A DNA stretch of 64,000 nucleotides from Rhynchopus sp. YZ270_cl-10. Its lineage: Eukaryota; Euglenozoa; Diplonemea; Diplonemida; Diplonemidae. The translations under genes were made by a program, and so were the position numbers. Below are positions 41,414-50,474 of this stretch, one piece after another. Position 1 is the first letter of the stretch. Every line of letters begins with the position of its first letter. A model generated the notes under the pieces. That model was not told the DNA's origin. It saw nothing but the letters and a program-made list of their open reading frames with translations, and searched no databases. Where the stretch lies: assembly GCA_964035575.1 (NCBI GenBank), contig OZ037881.1:1240001-1304000 (forward strand), read 5' to 3'.

Positions 41414-43210
41414 ATGCGTCTCGCTCTCGCTTTTGCGCTACTAAACGTTGCCGCTGGTTGTCACAATATTTCGCAAGCCGGTGGACAGTGTGGTGGCATG
41501 ACACAGGACCCTTGCGATGCAAACATTTGTGAGAAGGGACTGGAGTGCTTCGTCGACCCGAATGGACCCACCGACGTTCCTGGAACCTGCATCGTTCCCG
41601 CGCCGACTTGTGTCCATCCCGTGTCTCAGGAAGGTGGCCGTTGTGCAGGATACTACCAGAACCCTTGTGACGCAAGCGTGTGTGAGAAGGGACTTGAGTG
41701 CGAGTTGGACCTGAACGTTCCCGACAAGCCGGGCACCTGCGTTGTTCCCACTCCCACTTGTGTCCACCCCGTGTCTCAGGAAGGCGGCCGTTGTGCAGGA
41801 TACTACCAAAACCCTTGTGATGCAAGCGTTTGTGAGAAGGGACTTGAGTGCGAGTTGGACCTGAACGTTCCCGACAAGCCGGGCACCTGCGTCGTTCCCA
41901 CTCCTACTTGTGTCCACCCCGTGTCTCAGGAAGGTGGTCGTTGTGCAGGATACTACCAAAACCCTTGTGATGCAAGCGTTTGTGAGAAGGGACTTGAGTG
42001 CGAGTTGGACCTGAACGTTCCCGACAAGCCGGGCACCTGCGTTGTTCCCACTCCCACTTGTGTCCACCCCGTGTCTCAGGAAGGTGGTCGTTGTGCAGGA
42101 TACTACCAAAACCCTTGTGATGCAAGCGTTTGTGAGAAGGGACTTGAGTGCGAGTTGGACCTGAACGTTCCCGACAAGCCGGGCACCTGCGTCGTTCCCA
42201 CTCCCACTTGTGTCCACCCCGTGTCTCAGGAAGGCGGCCGTTGTGCAGGATACTACCAGAACCCTTGTGATGCAAGCGTTTGTGAGAAGGGACTTGAGTG
42301 CGAGTTGGACCTGAACGTTCCCGACAAGCCGGGCACCTGCGTTGTTCCCACTCCTACTTGTGTCCACCCCGTGTCTCAGGAAGGTGGCCGTTGTGCAGGA
42401 TACTACCAGAACCCTTGTAACGCAAGCGTTTGTGAGAAGGGACTTGAGTGCGAGTTGGACCTGAAAGTTCACGACAAGCCTGGCACCTGCGTTGTTCCTG
42501 CACCCTGCAACAAGGTGTCGACAGTTGGAGGACAGTGTGGTGGCATGACACAGGACCCTTGCGATGCAAACATTTGTGAGAAGGGACTGGAGTGCTTCGT
42601 CGACCCGAATGGACCCACCGACGTTCCTGGAACCTGCATCGTTCCCGCGCCGACTTGTGTCCATCCCGTGTCTCAGGAAGGTGGCCGTTGTGCAGGATAC
42701 TACCAGAACCCTTGTGACGCAAGCGTGTGTGAGAAGGGACTTGAGTGCGAGTTGGACCTGAACGTTCCCGACAAGCCGGGCACCTGCGTTGTTCCCACTC
42801 CTACTTGTGTCCACCCCGTGTCTCAGGAAGGTGGCCGTTGTGCAGGATACTACCAGAACCCTTGTGATGCAAGCGTTTGTGAGAAGGGACTTGAGTGCGA
42901 GTTGGACCTGAACGTTCCCGACAAGCCGGGCACCTGCGTCGTTCCCACTCCCACTTGTGTCCATCCCGTGTCTCAGGAAGGTGGTCGTTGTGCAGGGTAC
43001 TACCAGAACCCTTGTGACGCAAGCGTTTGTGAGAAGGGACTTGAGTGCGAGCTGGACCGCAATGTTCCTGATAAGCCTGGCAAGTGTGTGGACCCCAACT
43101 CCTGCGACAGATGTCCTGAAGGTTACGCGCGCTGTGGGTGGTGGGATGTCTTTTTCGGATACTGCCAGAGAACTTGCAGAGGGTCAAGGGTGTGGTGCAG
43201 ACGTGTGTGA
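41414..43210 (+). CDS. Secreted protein of eleven ~50-residue cysteine-rich repeats
   Basis: Single exon, 598 aa. The ATG at 41414 starts a signal peptide (MRLALAFALLNVAAG). Eleven repeats of about 50 residues (150 bp) follow: two of type A (GGQCGGMTQDPCDANICEKG) and nine of type B (GGRCAGYYQNPCDASVCEKG). Each has six cysteines in the order C-x10-C-x7-C-x4-C-x5-C-x12-C. GGQCGG recalls fungal carbohydrate-binding module 1, and the knot-like spacing recalls Dickkopf/IGFBP modules; neither is certain. The C-terminus (CPEGYARCGWW...CQRTCRGSRVWC) is a different cysteine module. Repeats are almost identical at DNA level, so copy number probably changes by unequal exchange. A role as extracellular or cell-surface adhesive/binding protein is inferred. 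Confidence 0.8.
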   Translation: MRLALAFALLNVAAGCHNISQAGGQCGGMTQDPCDANICEKGLECFVDPNGPTDVPGTCIVPAPTCVHPVSQEGGRCAGYYQNPCDASVCEKGLECELDLNVPDKPGTCVVPTPTCVHPVSQEGGRCAGYYQNPCDASVCEKGLECELDLNVPDKPGTCVVPTPTCVHPVSQEGGRCAGYYQNPCDASVCEKGLECELDLNVPDKPGTCVVPTPTCVHPVSQEGGRCAGYYQNPCDASVCEKGLECELDLNVPDKPGTCVVPTPTCVHPVSQEGGRCAGYYQNPCDASVCEKGLECELDLNVPDKPGTCVVPTPTCVHPVSQEGGRCAGYYQNPCNASVCEKGLECELDLKVHDKPGTCVVPAPCNKVSTVGGQCGGMTQDPCDANICEKGLECFVDPNGPTDVPGTCIVPAPTCVHPVSQEGGRCAGYYQNPCDASVCEKGLECELDLNVPDKPGTCVVPTPTCVHPVSQEGGRCAGYYQNPCDASVCEKGLECELDLNVPDKPGTCVVPTPTCVHPVSQEGGRCAGYYQNPCDASVCEKGLECELDRNVPDKPGKCVDPNSCDRCPEGYARCGWWDVFFGYCQRTCRGSRVWCRRV

Positions 43211-43644
43211 AAGTAGGTCTGCATCAGGTTTGTTTTATTGCGAACTGTGGTTCCGTTGGGAACGTTATTTTGAATCAATATTTTTAGCGTTTCTTTTATG
43301 CAGCGATGTGAGAAATTCGCATTTATCTGCTTTTGTTGCTTTTCTTGTTTTCCTGGGTGCTGCAGTGTAGCGTAGTGGAGTCAGCGTCGTGTCAGTGACT
43401 AACAGCACACCAGCATGCGCATAGCGGTGGGGTGGTTGCATCTGTTCTGAACAGTTTGCTCACGTGCATCTGCCCTAGCAGGCACGTGACACACCTTTCC
43501 CCGCATTCACGCTGTTCGTTTGTCCCCTAGGGAGTCACATTGCATGATACGTTCGAATGACCTCTAACCCTACCCGACTCACTATATCGGAAAACGTGTT
43601 TCTCGTTTTTTTTTTCAAACTGGAACCATTTTATGTTCCCCTTT

Positions 43645-43690
43645 AAAGGCGGCTAAGCATGAGGTGTTTAGACTCATCTTGCCAAGTTTT
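43645..43690 (+). repeat. Dispersed repeat A
   Basis: AGGCGGCTAAGCATGAGGTG then TTTAGACTCATCTTGCCAAG. CTAAGC pairs with GTTTAG through one G-U, another stem-preserving change. Confidence 0.6.
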
Positions 43691-44069
43691 TGCTTTTTCT
43701 GCTTCCGATGTGCACATGGTGGTACGACTTGCAAGGGAAAAGCAGATGCGCGTGAAGCATTTCTGGTTTTTTCTTCTTCAGTTTGCAATCATATTTTAGT
43801 ACTGTTATGCGGGAGTGTCCTGTATCATCCGAAATTAGTTTGCTTTTATTGATTCCCCCTTTTTTACTTTTTTACACCTTCTGTTGTTGGCCGCAAGGTG
43901 TTTCATCCGGGGCTGGGGGTCAGTCAGAGATGTCTGCGTCAATGACTATTCCCTTTTCCCGTTATTTTGAGACTTTTCGCTTCAAACTACCGTGATCAAG
44001 GTGCAGCGCGCTTTAGCAACGCGGGAATTAGGTTTGTCTTCCCTTTTTTTTTTTTTTGTTTGTGTGTTT

Positions 44070-44250
44070 ATGTTTTGCTCCATGAAGTGCAGGAACCAAG
44101 GCCAAAGGTTAGCGCCCTGCCCTTCACCCTCCCCTCCCCTATTACCTCTCCCCACCTTAAAACAATCAATTTGCAAAAAGCAGTTTTAACCTCTCTCTGC
44201 CCTTCTTTTTCCTCTGGTATTCAGTCAAAGGTAACCCCTTCCTCATTTTC
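44070..44250 (+). repeat. 181-bp duplicated block, copy 2
   Basis: Near-identical to 35564-35744, here ending 52 nt before the ATG of the small membrane protein gene. Confidence 0.85.
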
Positions 44251-44301
44251 TCATCACCCAAACCCCTTAAGGTTACACAACTGTTCAGGTTTCTTTTCTT
44301 T

Positions 44302-45308
44302 ATGGGTAGCTTGGATGGCTCGCTTGTGGGGCTGCTGAACTTTACTCAGATGCTGGCCAATATGACGAATGATACTACAGTGGAGGACACACCCGAGCCT
44401 GATGAGTACTGGCGCTGCTCTGGCCCCGACTGCAAGGTGCTAGGGGCAGAGTACCACCCTTACGAGTCTGACAACAAGCTCACGCCGACAGAGGGTGGGC
44501 TCATAGCTGGCATTGTCATCATAGGGCTGCTCTGTGTCGCTCTGATAGTGGTGCTTGTGTTGCTCCTGAAGCGTGTCTCAACGTTGGATGGACTAAAAAG
44601 CGATATAGAAGACTCAAAAAAGAACCAATACAAAGTACAGCGTGACCTCGCAGACACAAACGAGAAGCTGAAGGCGCAGGATGCGATGTTGAAGGTGTGG
44701 TTTTGGTGGGAACTTTAAAAACTGTTGGGAAAAAAAATGCGGAATAAAAAATGGCAAAAGTACACACTTCAGGTGGCGAAGTAGGTTTGGGTTGTTAACG
44801 TTTCTCGTATCTTGATATGCATTCCTCACATACCACTTCCCTACAGTCGAATACTCAAGAATTAGCGCAAATCAACGGTCCTGACAAAGCGCCAGAAGGC
44901 GGCTCTCACAACCCTCTCGCAAATATGCCGGTATGTAGGGGACAATAACAACAACAAGCAAACAACAAAACAACAAACAACAGATCCTCCCCTTGCGCAA
45001 GACTGTCACCAGCTTCGACGAGAGACTGCAGATCGTATGCAACCCATTGTAAACACCTCTCTCACTACCCCTCTGTTATTGTAGTGAGGCTTCAACAGGA
45101 ATTAGTCGCTATCTTAACAAAGAAGCGCACCTCCCTCTCAACTTACAAAGTACTACAATGAAACATACAAAACAAACAGAGTAGCAAAAAAGCAAAAACA
45201 AAAACAACAAAAGTTGAAACAAACTTTTTCATACCCCCTCTGTTATTCTCACAGCTCGAAGGCGAAGTCAGCCGCCAGCGCAAAGCTACCAGAGATTCTA
45301 TCATTTAG
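44302..45308 (+). CDS. Small single-span membrane protein, four exons
   Basis: Exons 44302-44694, 44847-44930, 44984-45034, 45255-45308, all phase 0, 193 aa. The first donor is GTGTGG, the one exception to the GTAT rule; the others are GTATGT and GTATGC. The N-terminal 65 residues carry three N-glycosylation sequons (NFT, NMT, NDT) and two cysteines and are probably outside. The membrane span is GLIAGIVIIGLLCVALIVVL (about 66-89), followed by KR and a coiled coil (about 91-135). The three tiny last exons encode a polar tail (SFDERLQI-LEGEVSRQRK). No signal peptide is seen, so a signal-anchor (type III) topology is likely. No family is recognised. Confidence 0.7.
44770..44805 (+). repeat. Dispersed repeat A, diverged, inside intron 1
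   Basis: CAGGTGGCGAAGTAGGTTTG then GGTTGTTAACGTTT, matching the outline GGTGGCTAAG...GGTTCAT...AACGTTT. Confidence 0.4.
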
Positions 45309-45665
45309 GTCGTCATGCGGTCGTCTCCGTCGTCGTACGATGTGCACGAGAACGAGAACGAGAGGCGTTCTTAGGTGGCTAAGCATGGGTTAGGTTCATG
45401 TTGCCAACGTTTTTGTGAGGATCGTGAGGCGCAATTGGGTTTGCGCTCTTGTCCCTCCCCAGAGAGTATTATAGAGTAACTTAGACTGTCTTCCTAGAAA
45501 TATACGTTCGCTTTTCTCAGTAATTATGTTCAGTCAAAATGTCTTTCCAAAGAAGTGTTAAAAAAAGGGTGAAGTATATTGTTTACCAGAGAAGTCTCCC
45601 AATGAAATGGCACCCACTAAATACTACACAACAGACTTACTTTGACCATCACACACTTCAGAACA
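45309..45665. other. Intergenic region with repeat A
   Basis: 357 nt. CACAACAG at 45627-45634 is the probable leader acceptor for the next gene. Confidence 0.5.
45372..45413 (+). repeat. Dispersed repeat A
   Basis: TAGGTGGCTAAGCATGGGTT then AGGTTCATGTTGCCAACGT. Confidence 0.6.
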
Positions 45666-46283
45666 ATGTTTTCCCTTCTCTGTGCGTCGTTCGTGGCTGT
45701 GGTTGCAACAGAAGCACACAGTGCCAACGGTGGAGGTGTAGCGCCACCCCTGCCACACCAGCCACACCCTGATGACGTGGTTGTGGACAGCCGTGCGGCG
45801 ATGACGCAGAGCGAAGCGTTTGAGCTGTTGCAGAAACACACTGCGTTGGCGCAGGTGGAAGTGACCAAGCACGTTAAGACACACCCCCACGCACACAACG
45901 GCACACACAGTGTGAACGCAACGTATGCACACAGCACCAGGGCAGAGCGCAGGATGAAGCGCCGCACAGCACCCCTGCCGAAGAACGAGACAGAGGCTGA
46001 GCCTGTGACTGCATCACGCCAGGCACACGTGGTGAGCGAGCAGATGCAGGCAGTGAACGAGGCACGCAAGAACCACGTGCCGCGTGCAAAGCTCAACGGC
46101 ACCGACATTGCACCCAAGACGGACGGGTCCAAGCACCACTTCCGCCATGCTCGCAACAGCACCGAGCCTGCGAAGCCAATCAAGGTGCCGAAGAAGGGGA
46201 CTGGTGTTGTGCGTGGAACACTGAACGGCAAGAAGGCACCGAAGAACAAGCTTGCCAAGTACGCCAACAAGGACTTGCCCTGA
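45666..46283 (+). CDS. Secreted basic His/Asn-rich protein, paralogue 1
   Basis: Single exon, 205 aa. The signal peptide is MFSLLCASFVAVVATEAHSA. The mature part is rich in His, Asn, Lys and Thr, with five N-glycosylation sequons (NGT, NAT, NET, NGT, NST) and clustered basic residues (RAERRMKRR, KVPKKG), which could be processing sites. No fold is recognised. Paralogue 2 at 52292 has the same order of blocks and the same 31-nt leader (ACAG then ACTTACTTTGACCATCACAC). This copy has about 35 extra residues after position 38 (VVVDSRAAMTQSEAFELLQK). The 3' flank is also shared (CCTTTTAGATTTGCAGAAGT). Confidence 0.75.
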   Translation: MFSLLCASFVAVVATEAHSANGGGVAPPLPHQPHPDDVVVDSRAAMTQSEAFELLQKHTALAQVEVTKHVKTHPHAHNGTHSVNATYAHSTRAERRMKRRTAPLPKNETEAEPVTASRQAHVVSEQMQAVNEARKNHVPRAKLNGTDIAPKTDGSKHHFRHARNSTEPAKPIKVPKKGTGVVRGTLNGKKAPKNKLAKYANKDLP

Positions 46284-46383
46284 ACCTTTTAGATTTGCAG
46301 AAGTGACTACACAACTACGTCTGCGGATATTCCTTTTCTTGTCTTTTTTTTCCTCTCTCTACTTTTTGTTTCTTGAGCGGAGC

Positions 46384-46587
46384 ATGGTTGGATGCTGTTC
46401 ACAGAGATTCATGTTGCCACGACTGGATCATGTGCTCGGTTCCTTGATGCTTCTCATCTGTCTGTGCATCACCCTCTTGCAACACTGTCTCCCTGTCCTT
46501 CATTTTCCTTTGCGAAGGTGGGTAGTTCTATTCATGCTTGTGGCGTCGACTGCCCTGTTGGCATTCCTTCGGCGACGACGCACATGA
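46384..46587 (+). CDS. Doubtful 67-aa hydrophobic ORF
   Basis: Starts MVGCCSQRFMLPRL with two hydrophobic stretches and an RRRRT end. It overlaps A-like repeat text (GATTCATGTTGCCAC), so it is more likely chance. Confidence 0.15.
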   Translation: MVGCCSQRFMLPRLDHVLGSLMLLICLCITLLQHCLPVLHFPLRRWVVLFMLVASTALLAFLRRRRT

Positions 46588-46681
46588 TGCTCAGGTTCAT
46601 GTTACATCTTTTTACTCTTTTGTTGGTGGATCTGCGGTAGGTGTCGGAGGAGCGAGGCCACCACAGACGTGCCTTTCATTT

Positions 46682-46720
46682 TAAGGTGGCTAAGGGCGAG
46701 AGGCTTAGGTTCATCTTTCG
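46682..46720 (+). repeat. Dispersed repeat A
   Basis: TAAGGTGGCTAAGGGCGAGA then GGCTTAGGTTCATCTTTCG. Confidence 0.65.
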
Positions 46721-46994
46721 TTTTGTTTTCTTCGTTTTCTTTGTGCACCATTGCAAAAAAGCCAAAGCCCTCCCTTTTGCTATTCCCTTACTGCGCGGGG
46801 GTTGGTCGTTCACGCTGAAGGCCTGTGGGTGGCATGTGTCCTGGTACATATGCCGTCTACTTCTTTTCTGTAGGACCTTCTTTCCTCCTCTGCCTGCAGT
46901 GCAGGAGACGCTGTGTGTATGTGGCTGCACTGTTCGGAAAGTATACCTTGCAGTCACACAACGCAGGGAGACCACTTTGTGCCTTCTTTTTTTC

Positions 46995-47033
46995 CTTGTG
47001 CCTGCGTCCACAGAGGCGTTTGCACTCATAACT
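46995..47033 (+). repeat. Dispersed repeat B
   Basis: TTGTGCCTGCGTCCACAGAG then GCGTTTGCACTCATAACT. Confidence 0.6.
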
Positions 47034-47349
47034 ACCATTTTTTATTTTGCCCAACTGATCTTCAATTATTCACCCTTTTTTTGTTGCAAAAAATCTATTT
47101 TAGAGTTGTCGGCGTTGCAAACCTTTGCACTGCCCCACAACCTCTGTCACATTTTTTCTGTTATTTTTTGCTCTTCAGGTATTACAGAAAGCACCGAGGT
47201 TTTCTTCTACCAAAAAAACTGGATAACACATGCCACGGCATACCCACGGACCCCCTCCCGCCACACACTTCTTTTTCCAAATTCCCCAACAACTCTACTC
47301 ACCATTTCAAACCATCATACCTTTCTACCACAGAGACGACACCAACAAA

Positions 47350-49207
47350 ATGACTGACGCACACGTGGAGGAGCAGGTGGGGCTGGTTGCACCCAATGCC
47401 GAGAAGTGGGCGAAACTCCCCGATACAGCGAAGCTTGAGTACCTGAAGGACGCGCAGTCGAACCTGGAGCGTCTCTGCGACGACTGGGCGAAGGCGTGCC
47501 TCGAATCGCGTCACTACAAGGGCGACGCCCTGATGGGCACTGCGTACACCATGGGGCCTGTGGTGACCGGCCAGCACATCGCAACCATGATCAACACATA
47601 CGAGAGCCTTGTCAAGACCGGCAAGCCGCCTGCCGCGAAGTCTCTTCGCAAGGTCGGGGACCAGCACGTCGCGAATGTGTACCCCCTGTCGTTCCTGGAC
47701 AAGGTGCTGCTGCCGCTCAACGTTGATCTCTGGATTGCACCCGGCAAGGAGGCCACGCAGGGTGCCTGCAGAAGCAGGACCGGTGTGTGCGCGATTCTGT
47801 CTGCAGGCAACTACGAGGCGCCGATCGACATTCTGCACAAGATGTTCGTCGAGTCGAAGGTCGCAGTGTACGCACGCCACGGCAACCTTGAGGGTTCGAA
47901 CGCCTTCGTCGAGAAGATCTTCCACAAGCTTGTGGCAGACGGCTACCTTTCCATTGTGAAGCCTGGCATCCCCCACGCCCAGGCTCTTGTCCACCACGAA
48001 AAGGTAGACGAGATGCTCATGACCGGAGGATGCGCCACATACGACAAAATCGTCTGGGGTGACGAGAAAGCTAAGGAGACCGGCAAGAAGATCCTCACGA
48101 AGCCCTGCGAGGCAGAGCTTGGCGCAGTCAGCCCCTATGTCATCGTCCCCTCCGACCACTGGACCGACAAGCAGCTCGAGCACCACGCCAACGCACTCGT
48201 CGGCTTCAAGCTGATGAACTCCAGCGCCGTCTGCGCATCCCCTCAGCTCCTCCTTGTCTCGAAGCAGTGGAAGCACCGCGAACAGTTCCTCTCCCTTGTC
48301 CTGAAGAAGATGGAGCAGACCGACAAGCTGCCCATCTTCTACGGAGGCACGCAGGACAGAGTGGAGGCAGCCGCCAAGGCATACGAGGAGAGTGGACGCG
48401 GAAAGGTGCACAGGATCAGAGGGAGCAACGCGCCCAACGACGAGTTCCTCCGCCCCGTGGTGGTGAGCGGCCTGGACGAGCAGGACCTGGGCAGCTTCTC
48501 CACACGTAACGAGGCCTTCGCGCCTGTGCTTGTCGAGCTCCAGGTCGATGCCGCTGACGAGGAGACCTTCCTCAAGCGTGTTGCTGAGATCACAAACTCC
48601 GACCAAGTCTTCGGCTCCCTCAGCTGCTCCGTGATCGTGCACGACAAGACCAAGAAGGAGCTTGGCAACGAGGCCTTCGACAAGTGGCTCAAGAGCATGG
48701 AGTGGGGTACCGTCGGCGTCAACCACTGGGGAGGCATGGGACCGATCATGGCCACCGGCCTGTGGGGGGCGTACCCGAAGCACACTGCCAAGGACATCCA
48801 GTCGGGTGTCGGCATCCTGGGGAACTACCTTATGTTCGACCACCCGCAGAAGCAGGTATGTTTGTAGTCAGTTTTTGAGACAATCCTTGAGTGCAGTATT
48901 GCCCACTATATGATCTGTGGTTAACAGACGTCTTCCCCCCCTCCTTGAACCCGCGGCGAACCAGGCCCTGCGTCTGCCGATGAGGCATTTGCACTCTTTT
49001 CCATCTTCACGTTTTCTGTCTTCACATAATTCCTCAACACAAACCAAACAGGTCGTGAACTCGGACTTCATCAACCCCGCACATCCCAAGGGATCGATGT
49101 CTGTCAAAGACGCTAACATGTACCGGGCCCTCGCACATTACCAAGCTTACCCATCCTGCTGGAGGATGTCCAAGCTTCTGGTGAACGCTGTCAAGGCGAT
49201 GCTGTGA
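47350..49207 (+). CDS. Aldehyde dehydrogenase superfamily protein
   Basis: Exons 47350-48855 and 49052-49207, phase 0, 553 aa. The ATG lies 16 nt after CTACCACAG. After a helical N-terminus comes a Rossmann-type region (VCAILSAGNYEAPIDILHKM). The general base Glu is in PCEAELGAVSP (about E256) and the nucleophile Cys in MNSSAVCASPQLL (about C295), spacing close to the usual family value. EAFAPVLVEL matches the conserved ExF-P block. Later TVGVNHWGGMG resembles the VNxW segment. Together these support an NAD(P)-dependent aldehyde dehydrogenase of unknown substrate, diverged from the main ALDH classes. Exon 2 completes the C-terminal oligomerisation region. There is no clear targeting signal. 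Confidence 0.85.
48965..49010 (+). repeat. Dispersed repeat B, copy in aldehyde dehydrogenase intron
   Basis: GCCCTGCGTCTGCCGATGAG then GCATTTGCACTC. GATGA before GAGGC is shared with the minus-strand copy at 14177 and with 53213. Confidence 0.55.
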
Positions 49208-49430
49208 ACTAAGTAAAAAGGGAATTCCCACCTGTTGAACAACAGCAGTTGGGGGAAAATATAATAAAATCAACGTAAACAAGGACAATCCTTCCGAACT
49301 AAACAAAAAGGTAACAACGTCACTCCTGACCACCGCATACATTCTTTACTCCCCCCCATCCCCCCCGCCCGTGTGTATTTGAGCTATTTTTACTAATGCG
49401 TGCCGTGCTCTTACAGCTTTTAAAAGGGTA

Positions 49431-49477
49431 TAGTGGAATTCATCCTCGAGTGTCTACACTACTACCAAGTTTTCAAA
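49431..49477 (+). repeat. Dispersed repeat E1, copy 5
   Basis: TAGTGGAATTCATCCTCGAG, TGTCTACACTACTACC, AAGTTTTC, then A's. Confidence 0.7.
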
Positions 49478-49610
49478 AAAACACAAGCTAGTGGAGGCCC
49501 CTTTGTCTCTTACCAAGAATAGTTTCCCCCCTTTGACAGGTGTTCTGTTGTTTTTATTTGATGTGTGCGCTCGGCATGCGTCCGTCTCTTTTTTTATAAG
49601 ATAACGATGA

Positions 49611-49659
49611 TAAGGTGACTAAGCACGAGAGGCTTAGGATCATCTTATAAACTTTTCTT
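49611..49659 (+). repeat. Dispersed repeat A
   Basis: TAAGGTGACTAAGCACGAGA then GGCTTAGGATCATCTTATAA. This is the best CTAAGC/GCTTAG stem. Confidence 0.7.
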
Positions 49660-50085
49660 TTTTTTTCCTTTTGTATGTGTGTATGCAGGTTGTATGCATG
49701 CGAAGCACAGTTACCAAGTATTCTCTCTCTCTCTCCCTCTCTCTCTCGTTGACGGTGCCCGCTGTAGACACTGACACTTCCAATTTCACTCCCCCTTTTT
49801 CCTCCTCTTATTGCTTCACTCTGAAAGGACAGTGTTGTCATAAGATCCCTCTTGGGGGTAGACAACCAGGCTCTTCCAAACGACACAAATTAAACTTTAA
49901 AAAAAAAAAGGTATTTTTGTTTCATTCAGTGCAAAAACCCCGTCCGTTCCATTCGTTTTCCTTCCCAAAAAAAAATCCTAATCGGGGGGGTGGGCGGCAA
50001 GGAACCAATGACTGATTTTCTTTCCTTTTTTTTCTTCTTTTTGTTCCCAACCAGAGAGAATGGGACAGGGTTTTGATCTACTATT

Positions 50086-50117
50086 TGGTGACTAAGCATA
50101 CACTTAGGATTGTTAAG
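50086..50117 (+). repeat. Dispersed repeat A, partial
   Basis: TGGTGACTAAGCATACACTT then AGGATTGTTAAG. The stem is shortened to CTAAG/CTTAG. Confidence 0.5.
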
Positions 50118-50474
50118 AGATCATGATGGGATCATCTATTTCCTTCAGCAACGTTTTTTCTTCTTTTTTGTGTAAATGCAGTTTCAACGAGTCTCACCGA
50201 TCACAAGGAGCGGTCACAGGATTGCGTTGTGTATTTAGGTTTTAAGTGTTGATTCTGTGACCAAAGCATAAAACGGCATTTTTTTCGAAAACAAAACAAC
50301 AAAAAACAGCAATTTATTAACACCCCATATTGGCTGATAAGATTTCATTGCATTTATTCAGTTCTACCGTCTAAATCCCCTCCTGCTCTGCAACACACTC
50401 TCCAGAAAACGTTTTCTTGTCTTCTCCCTTTTCTTTCTCTTTACACAACGCTTTAGCGTTCCCCTCATCTTACA

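Larger units (their letters stand above)
43211..44301. other. Intergenic region with repeat A and the second 181-bp block
   Basis: 1.1 kb with no gene. A pyrimidine-AG (GTTCAG, 44282-44287) precedes the next start. Confidence 0.55.
46284..47349. other. Intergenic region with A and B repeats
   Basis: 1.07 kb; apart from a doubtful 67-aa frame (46384) no gene is seen. A and B copies lie at 46682 and 46995. Confidence 0.5.
49208..50474. other. Intergenic region with E1 and two A repeats
   Basis: 1.27 kb without a supported gene. It also holds a (TC)n tract at 49722-49748 and a degraded C-like stretch near 50196-50245. Confidence 0.55.

Noticed and set aside
41441-42964. 507-aa repetitive minus-strand frame
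   Set aside because: Mirror of the 150-bp repeats; periodicity keeps the frame open. The plus strand has the signal peptide and cysteine pattern.
47299-48843. 514-aa minus-strand frame
   Set aside because: Antisense of the aldehyde dehydrogenase exon, Leu/Val-rich, no domain.
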